A stretch of DNA of 7,979 nt from Bacillota bacterium (GTDB lineage Bacteria; Bacillota; Clostridia; Christensenellales; Borkfalkiaceae), in contig QAKO01000025.1 of NCBI GenBank assembly GCA_003343765.1, positions 1 to 7,979 on the forward strand. Direction: 5' to 3'. How positions within the stretch are numbered: the first letter of the stretch is position 1; each line of letters begins with the position of its first letter. A model generated the notes under the pieces. It ran no database searches and had not been told where the DNA came from. It worked only from the letters and a program-made list of their open reading frames with translations. Positions 1 to 3,891 of the stretch are shown piece by piece. A program made the translations under genes and the position numbers.

Positions 1-1203
1 AAAGTCAATGATTGCGAGAGCGGTTCGCTCATCCGCGGCCTGCAGGAACGCGGATGGGAAGTCTCCGACGAGCTGGACTTTGCCGACCTGTACATTTTAA
101 ATACTTGTGCCGTGACGGGCGAAGCGGAAAAAAAGAGCCGCCAGGCGATCGCGCGGGTGCGCGCGGTCAATCCCGATGCCCGCATCATTGTGTGCGGCTG
201 TGCGGCTGAAAAAACCCCCGAAATTTTTGCAAAAAAACAAAACGTGCAACTGGTAACAGGTGCGCGGCAAAAGAGTAAAATTCTTTCGCTGCTGGACGGC
301 GAAGGCATCGCTTTGGACGAAAACGATAAAATCTATGACGAAATGCCTGCGCCCGTGTCTTTGAAAACGCGCGCATTCGTAAAAATCCAGGACGGGTGCA
401 ACAATTTCTGTTCCTACTGCATCATACCGTACCTGCGCGGCAGGAGCCGTTCGCGGACGGTGGAGAGTGCCGCGGAAGAAATTTTGTCAGCATCGGCGGA
501 AGAAGTGGTTATAACGGGCATCGATATTTCCTCTTTCAAAGACGGAAACCGCGGCCTTGCCGATCTTCTGCTTGCCGTAAAGAATGCAAACAGCCGTATT
601 CGGCTGGGTTCTCTGGAAGTGGGGGTGATCACGCCGCAGCTTTTGGAAGCGGCAAAGCAGGTGCGCGATTTTGCGCCGCATTTTCATTTGTCTTTGCAGA
701 GCGGCTCGGATGCGGTCTTAAAAAAGATGAACCGCCATTACACGGGCGAAGAATATTGCCGCAGGGTAGAGCTGATCAGAGCGTATTTCCCCGACGCGGC
801 GATCACGACGGATATCATCAGCGGTTTTCCGACGGAAACGGAAGAAGATTTTTCAAAGACGCTCGCGCTTGCGCGCCGCGTCGGGTTTTCGCAGATCCAT
901 TGCTTTTCGTACAGCCGCCGTACGGGTACGGTTGCGGCAAAATTTTCTGAACTTCCCGCAGAGATCCGAAAACGCCGCTTGCACGAATTGCTGGCACTTT
1001 CGCACGAATTGCGGCAGACGTATGAGCAAAAATTTGTCGGAAAGGTACTCGAAATTGTGCCAGAAGAGGTTAAGGACGGTTATACGGTGGGATATTCCGA
1101 AAATTATATCCGGCTGTATGTGAAGGGGAATGTCGGTAAAAAAACGCGCGTGCTTGCCCGCGAAAGTTTTGCGGACGGGTTGCTCGCCGAAATCATACAA
1201 TAA
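1..1203 (+). CDS. mtaB: tRNA (N6-threonylcarbamoyladenosine-37) methylthiotransferase MtaB, 5' end cut off by window edge
   Basis: Radical SAM methylthiotransferase that by family knowledge converts t6A37 of tRNAs reading ANN codons to ms2t6A, acting in the cytoplasm. The frame is open from base 1; 400 residues are visible, and probably only about 10 are missing. Domains in order (visible numbering): N-terminal UPF0004/MiaB domain with KVND near the edge (the first cluster cysteine, in the usual GCKVN, would lie just outside), NTC with Cys36, and CGC with Cys67. The radical SAM CxxxCxxC follows as Cys133, Cys137 and Cys140 (DGCNNFCSYC), with IIPYLRGRSRSR after it as in MiaB/MtaB enzymes. SLQSGSD and the DIISGFPTETEEDF segment follow, then a C-terminal TRAM-like RNA-binding domain from about residue 341. 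MtaB is preferred over MiaB because of the KVN motif and the short TRAM; RimO is unlikely. The HIT gene starts 51 nt downstream with no terminator between, so the two are probably co-transcribed. Confidence 0.93.
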   Translation, partial: KVNDCESGSLIRGLQERGWEVSDELDFADLYILNTCAVTGEAEKKSRQAIARVRAVNPDARIIVCGCAAEKTPEIFAKKQNVQLVTGARQKSKILSLLDGEGIALDENDKIYDEMPAPVSLKTRAFVKIQDGCNNFCSYCIIPYLRGRSRSRTVESAAEEILSASAEEVVITGIDISSFKDGNRGLADLLLAVKNANSRIRLGSLEVGVITPQLLEAAKQVRDFAPHFHLSLQSGSDAVLKKMNRHYTGEEYCRRVELIRAYFPDAAITTDIISGFPTETEEDFSKTLALARRVGFSQIHCFSYSRRTGTVAAKFSELPAEIRKRRLHELLALSHELRQTYEQKFVGKVLEIVPEEVKDGYTVGYSENYIRLYVKGNVGKKTRVLARESFADGLLAEIIQ

Positions 1204-1254
1204 TTTTTGCGGCGTTTTTGCAAACTGCCGTAATAAATAAAAAGGAGTTAAATC

Positions 1255-1596
1255 ATGGAATATTGTATTTTTTGCAAGATCATAGCAGGGGAGATCCCTT
1301 CGAACAAAGTGTACGAAGACGACGATATGCTCGCTTTCAAGGATATCAATCCGCAGGCGAAAGTGCATGTGCTTGTCGTGCCGAAGTCGCATTTTGCCAC
1401 GCTTGCCGAAATGAATGCGGAGCAGGCGGAACTCGTAAAAAAATGTTTTATTAAAATTCCCGAAATTGCAAAATCTCTCGGCCTTTCAAACGGTTATCGG
1501 CTGATTATCAACCAGGGCGAAGACGCGGGGCAGACAGTGCATCATCTGCACATTCATATTCTCGGCGGTCAGTCCATGGGCGAAAAAATGTTGTAA
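1255..1596 (+). CDS. HIT (histidine triad) family nucleotide-binding protein
   Basis: Small cytoplasmic purine-nucleotide phosphoramidase/hydrolase of the Hint branch; the physiological substrate of bacterial members is mostly unknown. At 113 residues it has the normal family length. The N-terminal CIFC (Cys4, Cys7) is the zinc-binding pair seen in many Firmicutes HIT proteins, and PKSHF contributes His46. The catalytic signature lies near the C-terminus: GQTVHHLHIHILGG, with the His97-x-His99-x-His101 triad. Residues 83-88 (LIINQG) match the nucleotide-binding strand. The ATG at 1255 has an AAAGGAG ribosome binding site at 1241-1247 with a 7-nt spacer. The gene follows mtaB, a frequent arrangement in Clostridia, and the next gene begins about 20 nt after its stop. 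hinT would be a reasonable symbol, but I leave it blank because the sequence alone does not separate the HIT subfamilies. Confidence 0.93.
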   Translation: MEYCIFCKIIAGEIPSNKVYEDDDMLAFKDINPQAKVHVLVVPKSHFATLAEMNAEQAELVKKCFIKIPEIAKSLGLSNGYRLIINQGEDAGQTVHHLHIHILGGQSMGEKML

Positions 1597-1609
1597 TATA
1601 CAATTTGTA

Positions 1610-1615
1610 GGGAGG
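1610..1615 (+). promoter_or_regulatory. Ribosome binding site that favours a GTG start for the lipoprotein gene
   Basis: GGGAGG at 1610-1615 is a strong Shine-Dalgarno sequence. It leaves only 1 nt before the ATG at 1617 but 7 nt before an in-frame GTG at 1623. Because 5-9 nt is the usual working distance, the GTG at 1623 is the likelier start. The two choices differ by only two residues and both keep an intact lipoprotein signal. Confidence 0.7.
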
Positions 1616-1622
1616 TATGAAA

Positions 1623-2750
1623 GTGAAAAAAGTTGTAATCGGTTTTATGGCTTTGTTGTCTGTGTTGGCTTTGACGTTGGGTTTTGTTGCCTGCGGCGGA
1701 GACAAAACGGAAGAAGGAAGCGGAAAGGGTACGCGCTATTCCATACAGGCTTCGTCGGCTTCCGACGTCTATACGGTGGAGAACCTGCCCGAAGGCGCCT
1801 ATGAGGGCGACACGGTGACGTTCAAAGTAACGCTTGCGCATCCTGCCGACAGTATTCTCGACAGCGTGCAGGTCATCGGGACTGCTATGGGCGGCAAGGA
1901 AATTGTTCCTGCGGCGGATGGCACCTGTTCGTTCACGATGCCCGCGGAACCCGTGCGCGTAACGGTCGATGCGAGCTATTATCCCGACAATCAGACGGAT
2001 AATTTCCTTTCCTGGAACGAGGGGAATGCTACCTCTTTGGAAAAATGGCAGGCGGCGTTCGAGGGAGACGAGTACTATTCTTTCAGCGACGACGTCCTGC
2101 TCGCTTCATCGGTTACGAGCCAGCCTTCGCATTCGTCTGCGAACATGGCGCTGACGTCGCATACAGAAAAGGCATTTTCGCTCAACCAGAGCGTGATTCC
2201 CGACGAGGCCCTTTCGGCGGTGGACATAGACTACAGCGACGGAAACCAGGCGAACGCGTTCACGGTGCGGATCGACAGATCGAAAGTGAGCGCGGGCACC
2301 GCAAAAATCGTGCTTATTGTGGAAAACGGCCATAAATTCGGCGATAAAGCGGTTCTTGCCTGCACGGTTACCGTGACCGAACCGGAACCTCTCACGAAGC
2401 TCGATACGTGGACGGTGACGGTCGTCTTCGACCTGTCCGCGATTTTGCGGGACGAGAACACGGAAGATCTCTATTTCACCTTTGAAGATCTGGATTGGGA
2501 TAAGACGATGTATGCACAGCATTACCAGACCATTCTGGACGGCGAATACACCGTGTCGGCGGACGGTAAAGTGACGGTCGAACTGAAATATGCGGTCGGG
2601 CACAAGTACAGTGTGACCCTTGACTACAGGATGTCCAATCCGCCTGCAGCTCCTTCCATGACGGTAGGAGCGTCGCAGAGCGCTTCGTATACCGCAGGGG
2701 AGCTTACGTTCAGCGCGGAAGGCGGTTCGATCGAATTTATCCTCGGCTGA
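1623..2750 (+). CDS. Secreted lipoprotein of unknown function with an InlB B-repeat-like domain
   Basis: I recognise the architecture but not the function. Numbering is from GTG 1623 (375 residues); the ATG at 1617 would add two. Residues 1-23 form a lipoprotein signal peptide (MKKVV, then a hydrophobic stretch ending LGFVAC). Cys24 would be lipidated and anchor the protein outside the membrane; Phe at -3 of the lipobox is less usual than Leu. A short Gly/Ser/Glu/Lys linker follows. Residues about 39-120 resemble the divergent InlB B-repeat (bacterial repeat) family, with a GDTVTFKV strand and the SFTMPAEPVRVTV ending. The rest is predicted beta-rich, with two segments that look internally related: VSAGTAKIVLIVENGHKF (from 222) and VSADGKVTVELKYAVGHKY (from 311). 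Cys102 and Cys247 are the only other cysteines and could form a disulfide. No enzyme motif or sortase signal is visible. Surface adhesion or ligand binding is only a guess. The gene is probably transcribed from upstream and ends at a strong terminator. Confidence 0.85.
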   Translation: MKKVVIGFMALLSVLALTLGFVACGGDKTEEGSGKGTRYSIQASSASDVYTVENLPEGAYEGDTVTFKVTLAHPADSILDSVQVIGTAMGGKEIVPAADGTCSFTMPAEPVRVTVDASYYPDNQTDNFLSWNEGNATSLEKWQAAFEGDEYYSFSDDVLLASSVTSQPSHSSANMALTSHTEKAFSLNQSVIPDEALSAVDIDYSDGNQANAFTVRIDRSKVSAGTAKIVLIVENGHKFGDKAVLACTVTVTEPEPLTKLDTWTVTVVFDLSAILRDENTEDLYFTFEDLDWDKTMYAQHYQTILDGEYTVSADGKVTVELKYAVGHKYSVTLDYRMSNPPAAPSMTVGASQSASYTAGELTFSAEGGSIEFILG

Positions 2751-2780
2751 GCCTTTGAAAAAGAAATTCGCATAAACGCG

Positions 2781-2819
2781 GTGCGGAAGGAGCAACATTG
2801 CTCCTTCCGCACTTTTTTT
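2781..2819 (+). terminator. Strong rho-independent terminator after the lipoprotein gene
   Basis: GTGCGGAAGGAGCAA (2781-2795) is exactly complementary to TTGCTCCTTCCGCAC (2798-2812). With a realistic loop this gives a 13-bp stem (2781-2793 with 2800-2812) and the loop AACATT. Seven T residues follow at 2813-2819. It lies 30 nt after the lipoprotein stop codon. No T-run follows the hairpin on the opposite strand, so it acts on + strand transcripts only. It separates the mtaB-HIT-lipoprotein unit from rpsU. Confidence 0.95.
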
Positions 2820-2833
2820 CGTTGCGGCACAAA

Positions 2834-2906
2834 TGCCCGCGCGGCTTATTTTTTGGAGGCGGCTCGTTTTGCAAAAGGGCGGGGAATCTTGCCCGCCGCG
2901 CGGCTT
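2834..2906 (+). repeat. Imperfect direct repeat pair in the rpsU upstream spacer
   Basis: TGCCCGC-GCGGCTT at 2834-2847 recurs at 2890-2906 as TGCCCGC-CGC-GCGGCTT, with three extra bases in the middle. Each copy runs into a T-rich stretch (TTATTTTTTGG and TTTTGTTTTG). The copies start 56 nt apart. They could be remnants of duplicated terminator-like hairpins; GC-rich chance similarity cannot be excluded. Confidence 0.4.
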
Positions 2907-2909
2907 TTG
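2872..2909 (+). other. Interrupted hairpin CAAAAG-GGCGGG / CCCGCC-CTTTTG
   Basis: CAAAAGGGCGGG (2872-2883) pairs with CCCGCC (2892-2897) and, after a 6-nt bulge GCGCGG (2898-2903), with CTTTTG (2904-2909). The loop is GAATCTTG. TTTTG follows. It resembles a weak terminator or a small structured RNA, but no gene ends immediately before it. Confidence 0.4.
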
Positions 2910-3011
2910 TTTTGACGGTGCCTGCGGGCATACGGTTTATAGGGGCGGGAGGTGTGCGGGGGCTGGCTTTCGGGCGAGGAAAAATTTTCCGCTATTCTCC
3001 ATGAAAAAAAC

Positions 3012-3040
3012 TTGACATTCTTTTTGCTTTCCTATAAAAT
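3012..3040 (+). promoter_or_regulatory. Sigma-A promoter of rpsU with A-tracts upstream
   Basis: The -35 is a perfect TTGACA at 3012-3017. The -10 is TAAAAT at 3035-3040 (5 of 6 matches), with an exact 17-bp spacer; an overlapping TATAAA at 3033 is a poorer choice because its spacing is 15 bp. Seven A residues (3004-3010) lie immediately before the -35, and GGAAAAATTTTCC (2978-2990) lies about two helical turns further up. Both look like UP-element subsites, as expected for a highly expressed ribosomal protein gene. Transcription should start near 3047, leaving a leader of about 38 nt. Confidence 0.85.
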
Positions 3041-3084
3041 ATAAACGTTGAGTAAATGCGTAAGGCGAAGGAGGGTTGAAAGGG

Positions 3085-3264
3085 ATGTCTACGATCAGAG
3101 TCGGAGAAAACGAGTCGATTGACAGCGCTCTGCGCCGTTTCAAGAGAAAGTGCTCGCGTGACGGCATCATCGGTGATCTGCGCCGTAAAGAGCATTATGA
3201 AAAGCCTTCCGTCCGTAAAAAGAAGAAGTCGGAAGCTGCTCGCAAAAGAAGCATTAAAAACTAA
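3085..3264 (+). CDS. rpsU: 30S ribosomal protein S21
   Basis: Small-subunit ribosomal protein located near the anti-Shine-Dalgarno end of 16S rRNA and involved in translation initiation. It has 59 residues, within one or two of the usual Firmicutes length. The whole chain matches the family: MSTIRVGENES at the N-terminus, the DSALRRFKRKCSRDG helix, RRKEHYEKPS, and the very basic tail KKKKSEAARKRS. The ATG at 3085 follows AAGGAGGG (3068-3075) by 9 nt; a TTG at 3076 abuts the ribosome binding site and is unlikely. It has its own strong promoter just upstream and a terminator just downstream, so it appears to be largely a single-gene unit, with possible readthrough into the next gene. Confidence 0.98.
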   Translation: MSTIRVGENESIDSALRRFKRKCSRDGIIGDLRRKEHYEKPSVRKKKKSEAARKRSIKN

Positions 3265-3273
3265 TCACAAAAG

Positions 3274-3301
3274 CCTGTTATTTTCGGATAACAGGTTTTT
3301 T
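3274..3301 (+). terminator. Rho-independent terminator after rpsU
   Basis: CCTGTTAT (3274-3281) pairs with ATAACAGG (3288-3295), an 8-bp stem around the loop TTTCGG. Six T residues follow at 3296-3301, then GTTTT. A run CAAAAG precedes the stem. It begins 9 nt after the rpsU stop codon. No clear promoter lies between it and the gene at 3338, so it may allow partial readthrough that sets the level of the downstream gene. Confidence 0.9.
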
Positions 3302-3337
3302 GTTTTGTGCGAAACTTGTCGAAAAGGGGAGAAAAAT

Positions 3338-3739
3338 ATGTCGAATCAGCAAAAAAGTTTCCGCAGTATTGCGCGCGAGGCGAAAGCGCGTTTAAAAAGC
3401 GGTTTTTGGGAAAACGCCAAGGATAATTTCACGGACGAAATCGAGCGCGCCCGTGAAAACGGTATGAGCGAAAGCCGTGCCTGCCGCTATTTTGCAGGCA
3501 AAGTGACCTGTTCCATCCGCGGCGGAGACGACGACCTGTTTTATGAAAAGGTGCGCCGTATGCTTTTGACGGATGGCGAAGTTTCCGACGCTCTTGCCCG
3601 CCTGACCGATCGCGAGGAGTATGATTCGCTCACCTATGAAGACAAGCAGCGGTATATGCTGAATCTTTCCGAAAGGTATCTCAAAGCGCTGGAGCGCTTC
3701 CGCAGGGAATGCGAATTCGAAGGCAAGCCGCGGCGCTGA
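3338..3739 (+). CDS. Conserved-looking hypothetical protein, 133 residues, function unknown
   Basis: I do not recognise the family. The ATG at 3338 has AGGGGAG at 3325-3331 with a 6-nt spacer, which fixes the start and argues that the gene is real. The product has no signal peptide or membrane segment and is highly charged, rich in Arg, Glu, Asp and Lys, so probably cytoplasmic and largely helical. Notable stretches are SIAREAKARLKSGFWENA (residues 10-27), the GMSESRACRYFAGKVTCSI segment (42-60), RGGDDDLFYEKVRRML (61-76), and a C-terminal amphipathic helix YMLNLSERYLKALERFRREC (106-125). Cysteines at 49, 58 and 125 do not form a recognisable metal motif. The gene sits just after rpsU, where yqeY is common in Firmicutes, but the sequence does not look like YqeY. 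Its likely source of transcription is readthrough from rpsU. A nucleic-acid or ribosome role is only a guess from position and charge. Confidence 0.82.
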   Translation: MSNQQKSFRSIAREAKARLKSGFWENAKDNFTDEIERARENGMSESRACRYFAGKVTCSIRGGDDDLFYEKVRRMLLTDGEVSDALARLTDREEYDSLTYEDKQRYMLNLSERYLKALERFRRECEFEGKPRR

Positions 3740-3780
3740 CGCACGAAAATTTTAAAGCGAAAAAAATGATCCGCACATGG

Positions 3781-3809
3781 GCGCCGCAGATTGCCTGACG
3801 GCGCGTTTT
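3781..3809 (+). terminator. Probable terminator of the 133-residue gene, overlapping the pcrA promoter
   Basis: GCGCCGCAG (3781-3789) pairs with CTG-CGGCGC (3795-3797 and 3799-3804) with one bulged A at 3798 and the loop ATTGC. The following tract is short (GTTTTG, four T at 3806-3809), so termination is probably moderate. The right arm contains part of the -35 element of the downstream promoter. Confidence 0.5.
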
Positions 3810-3819
3810 GTGATATAAT
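3791..3819 (+). promoter_or_regulatory. Extended -10 promoter for pcrA-ligA
   Basis: The -10 is a perfect TATAAT at 3814-3819, preceded by TG at 3811-3812, which makes a TGn extended -10. At exactly 17 bp upstream is TTGCCT (3791-3796), a 4-of-6 -35. Transcription should start near 3826, giving a leader of about 66 nt. A 5-bp hairpin, GCCCG (3833-3837) with CGGGC (3845-3849), would lie at the very 5' end of the mRNA and could stabilise it. Confidence 0.75.
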
Positions 3820-3870
3820 AAAAAAGAATCATGCCCGCATGTTTCGGGCGTTTGTTTGTGAGAAGAAGGG

Positions 3871-3878
3871 AAGGAGAG
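3871..3878 (+). promoter_or_regulatory. pcrA ribosome binding site with unusually long spacing
   Basis: AAGGAGAG at 3871-3878 is the only good Shine-Dalgarno sequence before pcrA, yet it lies 13 nt from the ATG at 3892 (15 nt counted from the last G of GGAG). No in-frame ATG, GTG or TTG lies between. The ATG gives the MDEILQKLNEEQ start expected for PcrA, so the start is kept. The wide spacing may lower translation. Confidence 0.6.
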
Positions 3879-3891
3879 CAAAGCTGGCACA

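Larger units (their letters stand above)
2820..3011. other. GC-rich spacer with short repeats and hairpins; no convincing gene
   Basis: About 190 nt between the lipoprotein terminator and the rpsU promoter. Short open frames here have no ribosome binding site and no recognisable protein. Visible structure includes a small hairpin (GCGGCA 2824-2829 with TGCCCGC 2834-2840), a longer interrupted hairpin (2872-2909), a perfect 10-nt palindrome GCCGCGCGGC (2895-2904), and a long-range inverted repeat ATGCCCGC (2833-2840) / GCGGGCAT (2924-2931). The last 40 nt carry A-tracts that probably belong to the rpsU promoter. The function is unknown; it may be degraded sequence, a small-RNA locus or a simple insulating spacer. 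Confidence 0.5.

Noticed and set aside
112..114. GTG at 112 as the start of mtaB
   Set aside because: The frame is open to base 1 and the upstream residues (KVNDCES ... NTC) are part of the conserved N-terminal domain, so the true start is outside the window.
396..950. A 184-codon + strand open frame inside mtaB
   Set aside because: It overlaps the radical SAM core in another frame and has no domain or ribosome binding site.
1207..1233. A possible terminator between mtaB and the HIT gene
   Set aside because: Only a 4-bp CGGC/GCCG pairing with a long loop can be drawn and no T-run follows, so readthrough is more likely.
1591..1603. Inverted repeat TTGTA-ATA-TACAA over the HIT stop codon
   Set aside because: The stem is only five AT-rich pairs with a 3-nt loop, which is easily chance. 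No promoter or operator context supports it.
2106..2798. A 230-codon minus-strand open frame opposite the lipoprotein gene
   Set aside because: Its start falls inside the terminator stem and its sequence is the arginine/histidine-rich type expected from antisense of a coding region. The + strand gene has the ribosome binding site and the signal peptide.
2912..2941. A possible promoter, TTGACG with TTTATA 18 bp further on
   Set aside because: The -10 matches only 3 of 6 bases and no gene or RNA is evident directly downstream, so it is too weak to list.
2833..3015. A 60-codon open frame in the spacer before rpsU
   Set aside because: It has no ribosome binding site before its ATG, an unlikely Cys/Arg/Gly-rich product, and it runs across the rpsU promoter.
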